Assembly (NCBI RefSeq): GCF_042477335.2
Contig: NC_091249.1
Span: 14,796,501-14,860,500 of the forward strand
Source: Ovis canadensis
Lineage: Eukaryota; Chordata; Mammalia; Artiodactyla; Bovidae
Reading direction: 5' to 3'
Length of the DNA stretch: 64,000 bases
Position numbers and translations under genes: made by a program. Shown piece by piece: positions 12,462-25,056 of this stretch. Under the pieces are notes generated by a model that saw only the letters and a program-made list of their open reading frames with translations, had not been told where the DNA came from and did not search any database. The first letter of the stretch is position 1, and every line of letters starts with the position of its first letter.

Positions 12462-12485
12462 TTTCCCCCTTTTTTATTTTTTATT
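12462..12485 (-). other. polypurine tract of the class II provirus
   Basis: On the minus strand an A-rich run ends in AAAAAAGGGGGAAA immediately before the LTR start TGCTGG. A purine tract abutting the 3' LTR is where plus-strand DNA synthesis is primed in retroviruses. Its position fixes the LTR boundary at 12461/12462. Confidence 0.85.
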
Positions 12486-12487
12486 TT

Positions 12488-13104
12488 TTAATTTAGGTGC
12501 AGTTCGGTCGCAAGATTCCGAGTGCTCTGCCGAAGAGTCCTGACAATACAAGGAAGAATGATTACAAGGAGCAGGATTATGGCACCCACAGCAACATAAC
12601 TAGAAACAGTAGACAGAAGAGTTTTTCCAGAAATGAAGTCAGAGAAGGTCTGCAAAAAGTCATTGGCTTCTCCTGCAGCAGTAAAATCTAACTGGGAGTG
12701 TTCCAAGGTCTGAATCTGATTATGAAGTTTCCCTAAGTCTAAGCTAATATCTGAGCTGTTCCAAACACATAAAATATGATTTTTGTTTCTTTCCCATTCA
12801 AAATCTGTCTCGTTTACCTTCAGGCATGTAACACATATCCACAGGTAATCGGCATGACATGAAAGAGCCATTTTCACGTCTGTAATTCAGTCCCAATATG
12901 CATTATTGCTTCTTCTAAGGCATCAACCCTCATTTCTAGCTTCCTATCTATAACTTCCTGTGTTGCCAGCGTTAAAGAAACATTTTTGGATACAGTATCA
13001 ACATATTGGGCAGTATGCACTTGTTGAGACAATGATAATGCCGCCACAGTAACAGAAGTAATTGCAGTTATCAAAGCTGATATTCCCAAAATAAGTAAGC
13101 CCAC
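12488..13104 (-). pseudogene. env: env transmembrane subunit (TM) remnant, class II provirus
   Basis: Two minus-strand open segments cover the TM subunit. 12874-13104 holds a hydrophobic, fusion-peptide-like start (GLLILGISALITAITSV) followed by a heptad-like helical region. 12488-12877 holds the rest of the ectodomain, with a run of cysteines, and a membrane span (VAVGAIILLLVIILPCIV) near its C-terminus, then a short basic tail. The break between them is a frameshift at about 12875, so no continuous TM could be made. The tail ends just before the PPT. Family knowledge gives the membrane-fusion role; sequence shows only the remnant. Confidence 0.85.
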
Positions 13105-13128
13105 AAACCGTCATGCCTGCATTAAATC

Positions 13129-14579
13129 TTATAGCTGTCGCAGCACAGCTAGGCCATGGTTACCATACCAATACGTGACTACAGTTACAGGTACCATGAG
13201 ATAGGGCGGACGTTTTAAAACCATGAAAGAGCAAACATTATATTGAGAAGTGAAGCAGGATGAAAGCATACATTGTTCACAAGACACTACATGGGGTCCA
13301 CCTGTAAAATTCAATCATATTTTAAGTCTTCCAGAATCATTAGTGAAAAAGAAAAACATAAGGAGAGGGTAGACAAGCTAAAAAAGAGTAAGTAGAGGTA
13401 TTTTTTGGTCGGGTTAAAATAATAGGGGCGGTAGCGGCAAGGGCTTTCCAAATTTCTGGCTGCCAAAAGGTTTTACCTTTAGCCGTATAAGACAGCATGG
13501 GGGAACAAATTATTATGATGCCATCTAGTGGCGACTAATGGCCAAGGAACTGAATATTCTTTCCAATCGTCCAATCTATTGATAAAGCCATCATCGGACT
13601 CAGGGTTCTGACCTGGATTTGGGTTGCTCCAGTCCTGAATTGTACAATTTCTTCCTCCCGGTATTCTGTAATCAATTCTCAAATTATAAGTATAAGATTT
13701 CCAAGTCGGATATCCTGAATGATCATCTATAATTTTCCATATGACATCTGAGGGAGCAACATCCTCACAATTTGGATGTTCTGATGGAGCTTTGAGAGAC
13801 AAGGACTTATAGGGGTCAAGGACCCCAGGCATACGAGCTTGTAATATCCAAACAGACCAATCCCCTTTAGATGCAAATTTACAGGTCAGGGAATCTGTCA
13901 TAACTGCTTTTGTAGAGGCTGCAACGCATCCTCTCTTGGTAACGAAATTTCCTGTATGGCCAGAAGGAAAATTAAAGCAAACAGGAAAATCATCTGCTAT
14001 TCCTTTAAAGGTATAATTGAATTTAATAGGGTATTGGTCTCTTATATGGGAAGTATAAGATCCTCCCAAAAGGCGAGGTTTGTCTGTATTAACCCGTATC
14101 GGGTCACTGTTCCAAGTAACAACCTGGAAAGTTGGAGGATCCGGGAGAACCTCCCAATATTTGGTTGGAATGGGAGCGGCACTTACCTGGCAAGAGAGCA
14201 AAGGAAGCATGGCAATAAACACCTTTTCGGGAGAGGCTGAAGATCCCTGTAGGGAAACTATCCCCTGTGCTTGGCGACAGAGAGCCTTAATCTGTCCCCA
14301 GGTGGGTATGGAGGCTAGTTGGGTTGACTGAGCTGGGCGTCCTAAGGGATTCCTGCGAGGCAAAAAAATAGGTGGAGCAATATCCTGTATCTGAAGTCTT
14401 GACATCTGTCCAGTGGGTGGCTCCGCTCCTCGCTCATCCGGGATCTCCAATGTCAGCTGTCCCGGGGTCAGCGTCATTTCCCATGCTGGTGGAGGGAGCG
14501 GAGGAAGAGGAGGCTTCTTCCTCTTTAGAGATTGCGGTGGTGGGGGATTCTGGTATCCAGGGAGCTGAGGCATGGCCAA
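13129..14579 (-). pseudogene. env: env surface subunit (SU) remnant, class II provirus
   Basis: A 366-codon open segment (13479-14579) begins in a proline-rich leader region and then has a hydrophobic stretch (FIAMLPLLSC), likely the signal peptide, followed by a cysteine-containing, N-glycosylation-bearing (NYT, NCT) SU-like body. The frame is lost near 13490 by a small indel. SU continues out of frame to about 13314, and the last part is seen at 13129-13314 with a CEQCMLSSC cluster. The N-terminal part overlaps the integrase C-terminus in another frame, as is common for class II ERVs. It cannot encode a working envelope in this state. Confidence 0.85.
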
Positions 14580-16141
14580 TCAGTCTGTCTGGAACCCAAA
14601 TCAGAGAGTCTGCGTCCTGTGGAAAAACACAAGCATACCCTCGCCCTCTGGTTAATAAGGGGTCAGGACCTTTCCATTGTCCGGAGAGGTCCCTCCATTT
14701 TACTAATGGTTTTGCATTTGATTGCTCTGGGCACCAATGGCAAAGCATTGCAGTGTTTCCGGATGAGTCAGCATTTAAGTTATTTATTACGAAAAGAGCA
14801 TGTTGCAAAATCTGATGGGGGGAACTATATTTAAATTCCCCTTCTTTTAGTTTTTGAATATGGATTTCCAGTGTTTGATGTGTTCTTTCCACGATGGCTT
14901 GCCCCTGCGGATTATAAGGGATGCCGGTGTTATGTTTAATTTGAAATCATGTACAGAATTCCTGAAAAGATTTAGAAGTGTAAGCAGGGGCATTATCAGT
15001 TTTTAAAGCTTTTGGCGTACTCAGATAGGAAAAACATGTAAAAAGATGTTGTATTACATCTTTAACTGCTTCCCCTGTACAAGCAGTAGCAATAATAACA
15101 TGAGAAAAAGTATCCACAGTTACATGAACAAAAGACAATTTTCCAAATGAAGAGACATGAGTTACATCCATTTGCCAGAGTGCATTAGGTTTGAGACGGC
15201 GAGGGTTAACTCCCAGAGGCAAAGCATTCATGGTAGTAGGACAATGTAAACAAGAACGAACAATCTCTCGGGCAGATTCTCGAGGAATTTGACACTGGTA
15301 TCGTAAGGCAGTGGCATTCTGATGATGAAGTGAGTGAGAAGCTTGGGCTTCTTCAAAAACAGAAGCTACTGAAATCCTGGTTAGCGAATCTGCCAATTCA
15401 TTGAGAGCATTTAAAGGGCCAGGCAGGCTGGAATGAGCCCCAATGTGGCCGATAAAGAATGCCCAATTTCTTTTCCAAATCTGCTGCTGCAGTCTAGTTA
15501 ACAAATGGAAGATAGCTGTTTTGTTTTCGGACAGAACTGCAGTCTCAATGTGTGGAAACAGCCTGACCACATACTGAGAGTCAGAATAAAGGTTAAATTC
15601 CTCCTCTGCAAACATAACAAAAGCCTCAATAACAGCTATGATTTCAGCTTTTTGAGCTGAAATTTCTCGTGTTTCTAAAACTTTCTGATGATCTCTTGTG
15701 ACTATAGAGGCTTTACCGTTAGCTGATCCTTCAGTAAAGACTATCTGAGCACCTGGAATAGGGAACTGTTTACATCTGACAGGAAAAATAACTGGATGGT
15801 TAGACACAAAATTTATCAAAACATGCGAGGGTAAATGATGCAAAATTTGACCACAATAATTCCCTATAGCAATCTGCCAGTCTTCATCAAACATTAGAAG
15901 AGCATCAAGCTGCTCCTTATTATATGGAATTACAATTTCTGATGGCTCTTTACCAAACAATTCAATGCTCCGTTTCCTTCCTTTTAGCATTAACGTAGCA
16001 ATTAAACCGGGATAAGAAGCCAAGACTTTTTTAGCTTGGGCAGGAAGTTGGATCCATTCTAAAGGGCCGCTTTGCCACAGAACTCCCGTCGGTGCTGTTG
16101 GAGTAGCTAGACAAAGGAACTGCCAAGTCATCATCAAATCA
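14434..16141 (-). pseudogene. pol: pol 3' part: RT connection, RNase H and integrase remnant
   Basis: Open segment 14947-16137 (396 codons) runs through the RT connection, an RNase H domain and most of integrase. RNase H shows FTEGSANG, where the usual first catalytic Asp is Glu, then AQKAEIIAV and LYSDSQYVV. Integrase shows the zinc-binding HSLHH with CLHC, then WQMDVTHV and LKTDNAPAYTS with the first two acidic residues of the DDE triad. A TGA at 14947 interrupts; the frame resumes through a VERTHQ motif carrying the final Glu, and 14434-14892 continues to a basic C-terminal region ([16 protein letters not shown]). The upstream border is the L1 insertion at 16141-16151. Confidence 0.9.
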
Positions 16142-16433
16142 ATTCTTTTTTTTTTAATCTTTAATTTTTACATGCATTCCCAAACATGAACCCCCCTCCC
16201 ACCTCCCTCCCCATAACATCTCTCTGGGTCATCCCCATGCACCAGCCCCAAGCATGCTGTATCCTGCATCAGACATAGACTGGCGATTCAATTCTTACAT
16301 GATAGTATACATGTTAGAATGCCATTCTCCCAAATCATCCCACCCTCTCCCTCTCCCTCTGAGTCCAAAAGTCCGTTATACACATCTGTGTCTTTTTTCC
16401 TGTCTTGCATACAGGGTTGTCATTGCCATCTTT

Positions 16434-19400
16434 CTAAATTCCATATATATGTGTTAGTATACTGTATTGGTGTTTTTCTTTCTGGCTTACTTCACTCTGT
16501 ATAATCGGCTCCAGTTTTATCCATCTCATCAGAACTGAGTCAAATGAATTCTTTTTTACGGCTGAGTAATACTCCATTGAGTATATGTACCACAGCTTTC
16601 TTATCCATTCATCTGCTGATGGACATCTAGGTTGTTTCCATGTCCTGGCTATTATAAACAGTGCTGCAATGAACATTGGGGTACATGTGTCTCTTTCAAT
16701 TCTGGTTTCCTCGGTGTGTATGCCCAGAGGTGGGATTGCTGGGTCATAAGGTAGTTCTCTTTGCAATTTTTTAAGGAATCTCCACACTGTTCTCCATAGT
16801 GGCTGTACTAGTTTGCATTCCCACCAACAGTGTAGGAGGGTTCCCTTTTCTCCACAGCCTCTCCAGCATTTATTGCTTGCAGATTTTTGGATCGCAGCCA
16901 TTCTGACTGGTGTGAAGTGGTACCTCATTGTGGTTTTGATTTGCATTTCTCTAATAATGAGTGATGTTGAGCATCTTTTCATGTGTTTGTTAGCCATCCG
17001 TATGTCTTCTTTGGAGAAATGTCTATTTAGTTCTTTGGCCCATTTTTTGATTGGGTCGTTTATTTTTCTGGAGTTGAGCTGCATAAGTTGCTTGTATATT
17101 TTTGAGATTAGTTGTTTGTCAGTTGCTTCATTTGCTATTATTTTCTCCCATTCAGAAGGCTGTCTTTTCACCTTGCTTATAGTTTCCTTTGTTGTGCAGA
17201 AGCTTTTAATTTTAATTAGATCCCATTTGTTTATTTTTGCTTTTATTTCCAGAATTCTGGGAGGTGGATCATAGAGGATCCTGCTGTGATTTATGTCTGA
17301 GAGTGTTTTGCCTATGTTCTCCTCTAGGAGTTTTATAGTTTCTGATCTTACATTTAGATCTTTAATCCATTTTGAGTTTACTTTTGTGTGTGGTGTTAGA
17401 AAGTGATCTAGTTTCATTCTTTTACAAGTGGTTGACCAGTTTTCCCAGCACCACTTGTTAAAGAGATTGTCTTTACTCCATTGTATATTCTTGCCTCCTT
17501 TGTCAAAGATAAGGTGTCCATATGTGTGTGGATTTATCTCTGGGCTTTCTATTTTGTTCCATTGATCTATATGTCTGTCTTTGTGCCAGTACCATACTGT
17601 CTTGATGACTGTGGCTTTGTAGTAGAGCCTGAAGTCAGGCAAGTTCATTCCTCCAGTTCCATTCTTCTTTCTCAAGATTGCTTTGGCTATTCGAGGTTTT
17701 TTGTATTTCCATACAAATCTTGAAATGATTTGTTCTAGTTCTGTGAAAAATGTGGCTGGTAGCTTGACAGGGATTGCATTGAATTTGTAAATTGCTTTGG
17801 GTAGTATACTCATTTTCACTATATTGATTCTTCCGATCCATGAACATGGTATGTTTCTCCATCTATTAGTGTCCTCTTTGATTTCTTTCATGAGTGTTTT
17901 ATAGTTTTCTATATATAGGTCTTTAGTTTCTTTAGGTAGCTATATTCCTAAGTATTTTATTCTTTTCGTTGCAATGGTGAATGGAATTGTTTCCTTAATT
18001 TCTTTTTCTACTTTCTCATTATTCATGTATAGGAATGCAAGGGATTTCTGTGTGTTGATTTTATATCCTGCAACTTTACTATATTCATTGATGATCTCTA
18101 GTAATTTTCTGGTGGAGTCTTTAGGGTTTTCCATGTAGAGGATCATGTCATCTGCAAACAGTGAGAGTTTTACTTCTTCTTTTCCAATTTGGATTCCTTT
18201 TATTTCTTTTTCTGCTCTGATTGCTGTGGCCAAAACTTCCAGAACTATGTTGAATAGTAGCGGTGAAAGTGGACACCCTTGTCTTGTTCCTGACTTTAGG
18301 GGAAATGCTTTCAATTTTCCACCATTGAGGATAATGTTTGCTGTGGGTTTGTCATATATATCTTTTATTATGTTGAGGTATGTTCCTTCTATTCCTGCTT
18401 TCTGGAGAGTTTTTATCATAAACGGATGTTGGATTTTGTCAAAGGCCTTCTCTGAATCTATTGAGATAATCATATGGTTTTTATTTTTCAATTTGTTAAT
18501 GTGGTGAATTACATTGATTGATTTGCGGATATTGAAGAATCCTTGCATCCCTGGGATAAAGCCCACTTGGTTATGGTGTATGATCTTTTTAATGTGTTGT
18601 TGGATCCTGATTGCTAGAATTTTGTTGAGGATTTTTGCATCTATGTTCGTCAGTGATATTGGCCTGTAGTTTTCTTTTTTTGTGACATCTTTGTCAGGTT
18701 TTGGTATTAGGGTGATGGTGGCCTCATAGAATGAGTTTGGAAGTTTACCTTCCTCTGCAATTTTCTGGAAGAGTTTGAGGAGGATAGGTGTTAGCTCTTC
18801 TCGAAATTTTTGGTAGAATTCAGCTGTGAAGCTGTCTGGACCTGGGCTTTTGTTTGCTGGAAGATTTCTGATTACAGTTTCAATTTCCGTGCTTGTGATG
18901 GGTCTGTTAAGATTTTCTATTTCTTCCTGGTTCAGTTTTGGAAAATTGTACTTTTCTAAGAATTTGTCCATTTCTTCCACGTTGTCCATTTTATTGGCAT
19001 ACAACTGCTGATAGTAGTCTCTTATGATCCTTTGTATTTCTGTGTTGTCTGTTGTGATCTCTCCATTTTCATTTCTAATTTTATTGATTTGATTTTTCTC
19101 TCTTTGCTTCTTGATGAGTCTGGCTAATGGTTTGTCAATTTTATTTATCCTTTCAAAGAACCAGCTTTTGGCTTTGTTGATTTTTGCTATGGTCTCTTTT
19201 GTTTCTTTTGCATTTATTTCTGCCCTAATTTTTAAGATTTCTTTCCTTCTACTAACTCTGGGGTTCTCCAATTCTTCCTTTTCTAGTTGCTTTAGTTGTA
19301 GAGTTAGGTTATTTATTTGACTTTTTTCTTGTTTCTTGAGGTATGCCTGTATTGCTATGAACTTTCCTCTTAGCACTGCTTTTATAGTGCCCCACAGGTT

Positions 19401-20252
19401 TTGGGTTGTTGTGTTTTCATTTTCATTAGTTTTTATGCATATTTTGATTTCTTTTTTGATTTCTTCTGTGATTTGTTAGTTATTCAGAAGTGTGTTGTTC
19501 ATCCTCCATGTGTTGGAATTTTTAATAGTTTTTCTCCTGTAATTGAGATCTAATCTTAATGCATTATGGTCAGAAAAGATGCTTGGAATGATTTCGATTT
19601 TTTTGAATTTATCAAGTTTAGATTTATGGCCCAGGATGTGATCTATCCTGGAGAAGGTTCCATGAGCACTTGAAAAAAAGGTGAAATTCATTGTTTTGGG
19701 GTGAAATGTCCTATAGATATCAATTAGGTCTAACTGATCTAATGTATCATTTAAAGTTTGCATTTCTTTGTTAATTTTCTGTTTAGTTGATCTGTCCATA
19801 GGTGTGAGTGGGGTATTAAAGTCTCCCACTATTATTGTGTTATTGTTGATTTCCCCTTTCATACTTGTTAGCATTTGTCTTACATATTGTGGTGCTCCTA
19901 TATTGGGTGCATATATATTTATAATTGTTATATCTTCTTCTTGGATTGTTCCTTTGATCATTATGTAGTGGCCTTCTTTGTCTCTTTTCACAGCCTTTGT
20001 TTTAAAGTCTATTTTATTGGATATGAGTATTGCCACTCCTGCTTTCTTTTGGTCTCTATTTGCGTGGTATATCTTTTTCCAGCCCTTCACTTTCAGTCTG
20101 TATGTGTCCCTTGTTTTGAGGTGGGTCTCTTGTAAGCAGCATATAGAGGGGTCTTGTTTTTGTATCCATTCGGCCAGTCTTTGTCCTTTGGTTGGGGCGT
20201 TCAACCCATTTACGTTTAAGGTAATTATTGATAAGTATGATCCCGTTACCAT
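16434..20252 (-). pseudogene. L1 ORF2 (endonuclease-reverse transcriptase), two nonsense codons
   Basis: A single reading frame of 1273 codons, close to the expected L1 ORF2 length, with no frameshift and only two in-frame stops: TAA at 19476-19478 and TAG at 17940-17942. The N-terminal AP-type endonuclease shows NVNGLNAP and CLQETHL (20252-19479). The reverse transcriptase (19475-17943) shows [14 protein letters not shown] and the catalytic LFADD. The C-terminal part (17939-16434) holds the Cys-rich region [19 protein letters not shown]2 nicks target DNA and copies RNA at the nick; this copy is inactive but only lightly damaged. Confidence 0.92.
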
Positions 20253-20469
20253 TTACTTTATTGTTTTGGGTTCGGGTTTATACACCCTTTTCGTGTTTCC
20301 TGTCTAGAGAATATTCTTTAGAATTTGTTGGAGAGCTGGTTTGGTGGTGCTGAATTCTCTCAGCTTTTGCTTGTCTGTAAAGCTTTTGAATTCTCCTTTG
20401 TATTTGAATGAGATCTTTGCTGGGTACAGTAATCTGGGCTGTAGGTTATTGTCTTTCATCACTTTAAGT

Positions 20470-21310
20470 ATGTCTTGCCATTCCCTCCTGGCCTGAAGAG
20501 TTTCTATTGAAAGATCAGCTGTTATCCTTATGGGAATCCCCTTGTGTGTTATTTGTTGTTTTTCCCTTGCTGCTTTTAATATTTGTTCTTTGTGTTTGAT
20601 CTTTGTTAATTTGATTAATATGTCTTGGGGTGTTTCGCCTTGGGTTTATCCTATTTGGAACTCTCTGTGTTTCTTGGACTTGGGTGATTATTTCCTTCCC
20701 CATTTTAGGGAAGTTTTCCACTATTATCTCCTCAAGGATTTTCTCATGATCTTTCTTTCTGTCTTCTTCTTCTGGGACTCCTATAATTCGAATGTTGGAG
20801 CGTTTCATATTGTCCTGGAGGTCTCTGAGATTGTCCTCGTTTCTTTTCATTCGTTTTTCTTGTTTCCTCTCTGATTCATTTATTTCTACCATTCTATCTT
20901 CTATTTCACTAATCCTATCTTCTGCCTCCGTTATTCTACTATTTGTTGCCTCCAGAGTGTTTCTGATCTCATTTATTGCGTTATTCATTATATTTTGACT
21001 CTTTTTTATTTCTTCTAGGTCCTTGTTAAACCTTTCTTGCATCTTCTCAATCCTTGTCTCTAGGCTATTTATCTGTGTTTCCATTTTGATTTCAAGATTT
21101 TGGATCATTTTCACTATCAATATTCGGAATTCCTTCTCTGGTAGATTCCCTACTTCTTCCTCTTTTGTTTGGTTTGGTGGGCAACTCTCCTGTTCCTTTA
21201 CCTGCTGAGTATTCCTCTGTCTCTTCATCTTGGTTATATTGCTGCGTTTGGGGTGGCCTCTTTATATTCTGGTAATTTGTGGAGTTCTCTTTATTATGGA
21301 GCTTCCTCAC
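20470..21310 (-). pseudogene. L1 ORF1 (RNA-binding chaperone), frameshifted
   Basis: The open segment 20515-21228 has a long coiled coil rich in I/L/E/K heptads (ETRIEKMQERFNKDLEEIKK onward), then the RRM region beginning NIRIIGVPEEE, as in the trimeric L1 ORF1 protein. The frame is lost in the C-terminal domain just after VPNRINPRRNTPRHI (about 20620), and the remaining C-terminus continues in another frame to about 20310. It lies upstream of ORF2 on the same strand. Confidence 0.85.
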
Positions 21311-21898
21311 TTTGGGTGGGGTTCTATCAATGGCTTGTCGAAGTTTCCTGGTTAGGGAGGCTTGTGTTGGAGTTTTGGTGGGTGGATCTGGGTTTCTTCT
21401 CTCTGGAGTGCAGTGGAGTGACCCATAATGGGTTATGAGACATCAAAGGTTTTGGGATAATTTTGAGCTGCCTGTATATTGAAGCTCAGGGGAGTGTTCC
21501 TGTGTTGCTGGAGAATTTGCCTGGTATGTCTTGTTTTGGAACTTGTTGGCCCTTGGGTGGAGCTTGGTTTCAGTGTAGGTATGAAGGCATTTGATGAGCT
21601 CCTATTGCTTAATGTTCCCTGAATTCAAGAGTTCTCTAATGTTTTCAGGCTTTGGATTTAAGCCTCCTGCTTCTGGTTTTCAGTTTTATTTTTATAGTAG
21701 CCTCTAGACTTCTCCATCTATACAGCACCGATGATAAAACATCTAGGTTAAAGATGAAAAGTTTCTCCACATTGAGGGACACTCAGAGAGGTTCACACCA
21801 CAAACCCTGATTCTCTGAAGCAGGAACAGGTACAAAGTGTCCAAGAAGGTGGCATAAATACCATGATAAGAGGGCCAACAGACCTGCAGAAGTCTCCC

Positions 21899-22339
21899 AA
21901 ATCAATTCTTTTTACCTAACTATTTGATAAGGCTGCTTCCACTTTGCCTAGGGCTTCCTGAGCCTCAGCTGTTAATTGTCTTTTAGAGGTTGGATCAGGA
22001 TCCCAGCGTAGAATGTTAAAAAGAGGTTAATTTTCGGCAGTGGTTAATTTTAAATATGGTCTAATTCAATTAATATCACCTAAAAGTTTTTGATAATCAT
22101 TTAAAGTAATGAGATGGTCTTTTCTCAATTGCAGCGGGGCATGAGTCACTGTTTCCAAATTTATGACTCTTCCTAAGTAAGTTATGAGCGGATTGATTTG
22201 AATTATTTCTGGGGCAATTTTTAGACCTCTGTCTGTCAATGCCTGGGTCAGATCCTGGAGGACAGTTTGCAAATGAGCTCTATCAGGATGAGCTATTAAA
22301 ATATCATCCATATAACGAATCATATATACCTGTTCATAT
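21899..22339 (-). pseudogene. pol: pol middle part: RT catalytic segment (YMDD)
   Basis: Minus-strand segment between the L1 and the satellite block. The open part 22066-22323 starts two residues before RYMDDILIAHPD, the catalytic YMDD box of retroviral reverse transcriptase, and continues into thumb-like sequence. In-frame stops follow: TGA at about 22064-22066 where the family has Trp, and TAA about 40 bp later. Coding similarity continues to the L1 insertion point and resumes at 16137. Upstream, similarity stops abruptly at about 22340 against an LTR fragment; the preceding RT part lies 5.6 kb away at 27973-28538. Confidence 0.88.
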
Positions 22340-22655
22340 TTAGGACGTGGAGCCTTGCTATGTCTACTTTCTTGCCCCAGCTTCTAAGATCCACGCGAGA
22401 GGGAGCCCAAGGTGGGGCACCCTCTGATATTCAAGAGAACCCGGTGGCCTAACATAGATGGTGTAAGCTCCTTGTCTGGAACTTTATTGGCTTTCAATGT
22501 AAACCAAGTTATTCAGCCTCTTTTCTCCACGTAATATTCCTACTACACTATTTCTTCCTAGTCTAATCTTATATTTATAGAGAAATAAGTTTTTTCCTCG
22601 CCTACTTCATTTCACCTTAGAATCACCCTGGATCCACCGGGGCTGGACCCCGGCA
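22340..22655 (+). mobile_element. 3' fragment of a class II ERV LTR in satellite A
   Basis: Begins abruptly at the pol junction and ends in GGACCCCGGCA, followed by CCAGTGCACTCC of the satellite. It shares with 26015-26321 private features such as AGATCCACGCGAGAGGGAGC and CTTGTCTGGAACTTTATT, and the same satellite insertion point, so the two appear to be copies of one insertion event. Confidence 0.85.
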
Positions 22656-25056
22656 CCAGTGCACTCCAGATACAACTGACTCCCCTGCATTGACTCGATA
22701 GTCATGCGAGGATTGACTCAAATCATGATGGCAGGGGTGACAGCACTGTGGCACCTCAACAGAAAGCCACCGATCCCTATGTCAACCTGACAGGAAGCCT
22801 GACACTGTTTTTCTAGCTAAAGAGAAGAGCGGACTTAGATGTCTCCACACGAGACGAGGCCTTACTCCCCTGTGGAAACTTCAGAGGAACCCCGAGATCC
22901 ATGTTGGCACTGGAGAGGAAGCCTGAGTTTCCTGCCTCAACTCCAGATGACGACCTCGGCCCCCGGCAGCAACTGCAGAAGATTCCCGAGAGGCCCCTCA
23001 AAACTCGCATGGAGACTGGACTTTCCAGAAACCTGAAGACCGGTTCCCTGAGGTCCCCGTAGTAACTCGAGAGGAACCCATAGTTTGCTGCCGCAACTCG
23101 AGAAAAACCAAGAGATTCTGCCTTCAACGCGAGATGAGGCCCTTTCCATTGCAGCGTCTGGGGAGAAATCCCACCTTCCCTCTTGAGCCTCGAAAGGGTC
23201 TCCTTGACACCCTTGAGGAAACTCAAGAAGTTCCCCGACATACCCGTCTCCACTCGAGAGGAACACCGAGAGTCCCGCCACAACTCAAGAAGAGCCCCAC
23301 TTTTCACTCCTCATCTCGAGAGGAGGGTATATTTCCCTGCTTCGTCGGGAAAGGAATCCCGGCATTCCCGTCGCACCTCAAGAGGAGGCGGTCTCAACTT
23401 GACACTCGAGAGGAACTCCAGAGGTCGTGCCACTATATCAAGAGACCCCGATGTCCCAATGCACTCCAGATACACCTGACTCCCTTGCACTGACTCGACG
23501 GTCACCCCAAGGATCAACTCAAAACACAATGGCAGGTGTGACAGCCCTGTGGCACCTTGAGAAAAAGCCACCAATCCCTATGTCAACTGGACAGGAAGCC
23601 TGACACAGCTTTTCCAGCTTGAGAGGAGAGTGCACTTGCATGTCTCCACGCGAGACGACGAGGCCAGACTCCCCTGTGGAACCTCCAGAGGAACCACGTA
23701 ATCCATGTCAGCCCTGGAGAGGAATCCTGAGGATCCGGCCTCAACTCCAGATGAGGACCTCGGCCCCAGCAGCGACTGCAGAGGAATCCTGAGAGTCCCC
23801 TCGCAACTCGCATGGAGACTGGACTTTCCTGAGGCCACACGAGCGAGTCCCTGATGTCCCCGTTTTAACTTGAGAGGAACCCCAAGTTTGCTGCCGCAAC
23901 TCGAGAAAAACCAGGAGATTCTCCCCTCAACGAGAGATGAGGCCTTTTTCTGCTGTGGCATCTCGAGAGAAATCCCACCTTCCCTCTTGAGCCTCAAAAG
24001 GGTCCTTGACACCTTTGAGGCAACTCAAGAAGTTCCCTGACATACCCGTCTCCACTCGAGAGGAACACCGAGGGTCCCGCCACAACTCAAGAAGAGCCCT
24101 GATTTTCCTTTTTCTCAAGAGGAGGGTCCATTTTCCTGCTTCGTCGGCAAAGGAATCCCGGCATTCCCATTGCACATCAAGATGAGATGGTCTCAACTTG
24201 ACACTCGAGAGGAACTCCAGGGGCCATGCCACCATTTCCAAAGACCCCAATGTCCCAATGTACTCCAGATACACCTGACTTCACTGCACTGACTCTACAG
24301 GCACCCGGAGGATTGACACAAAACACGATGGCAGGTGTGACAGCCCTGTGGCACCTCAAGAAAAAGCCACCGATCCCTATGTCAACCCAACAGGAAGCCA
24401 GACAGCTTTTCCAGCTCAACAGAAGAGCGGACTTGCATGTCTCCACAAGAGACGAGGCCTTACTCCCCTGTGGAAACTCCAGTGGAACCCCAAGATCCAT
24501 GTCAGCACTGGAGAGGAAGCCTGAGGTTCTGGCCTCAACTCCAGATGATGACCTTGGCCCCGGCAGTGACTGCCGAGGAATCCCGAGAGGCCCCTCGCAA
24601 CTCGCATGGAGACTGGACTTTCCTGAGGCCACACAAGTGGGACCCTGAGGTCCCTGTAGTAACTCGAGAGGAACCCCAGGTTTGCTGCTGCAACTCGAGA
24701 AAAACGAGGAGATTCTCCCCTCAACGTGAGATGAGGCCCTTTTCCACTGCGGCATCTCAAGAGAAATCCCACCTTCCCTTCTGAGCCGCAAAAGGGTCCT
24801 TGACACCCTTGAGGCAACTCAAGAAGTCCCCCGACATACTCGTCTCCACTCGAGAGGAGCACTGAGGGTCCCGCCACAATTCAACAAGAGCCCCGCTTTT
24901 TCCTCCTCATCTCGAGAGGAAGGTCCATTTCCCTGCTTCGTCAGGAAAGGAATCCCAAGTTCCCGTTGCATCTCAAGAGGAGGCGGTCTCAACTTGACAT
25001 TCGAGAGGAACTCCAGGGGTCGTGCCACCATTTCAAAGGACCCCGATGTCCCAGTG
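22656..25056. repeat. satellite I-like subtype A, about three monomers
   Basis: 2401 bp, close to three 800-bp monomers, between the two copies of the LTR-bearing site. Subtype A words (GGCACCTTGAGAAAAAGCC, AAATCCCACCTTCCCTC) recur each monomer. Confidence 0.85.

Larger units (their letters stand above)
16151..21898 (-). mobile_element. near-full-length ruminant L1 inserted in pol of the provirus
   Basis: Minus-strand L1 of 5.75 kb. Its poly(A) end appears as a T run at 16146-16155. It is flanked by the 15-bp duplication AAATCAATTCTTTTT at 16136-16150 and 21899-21913, a target matching the L1 endonuclease preference for T/A-rich sites. Order on the minus strand is partial 5' UTR (21311-21898), ORF1 (from about 21228), ORF2 (20252-16434) and 3' UTR (16434-16151). 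It is 5'-truncated within the UTR. Provirus sequence continues on both sides, so it is younger than the provirus. Confidence 0.93.

Noticed and set aside
12488..14579. A domesticated envelope (syncytin-like) gene
   Set aside because: SU and TM are broken by at least three frameshifts or stops, so no continuous envelope frame exists at this locus.
16813..21438. Plus-strand frames antisense to L1
   Set aside because: They mirror the minus-strand L1 ORFs and have no independent motif.
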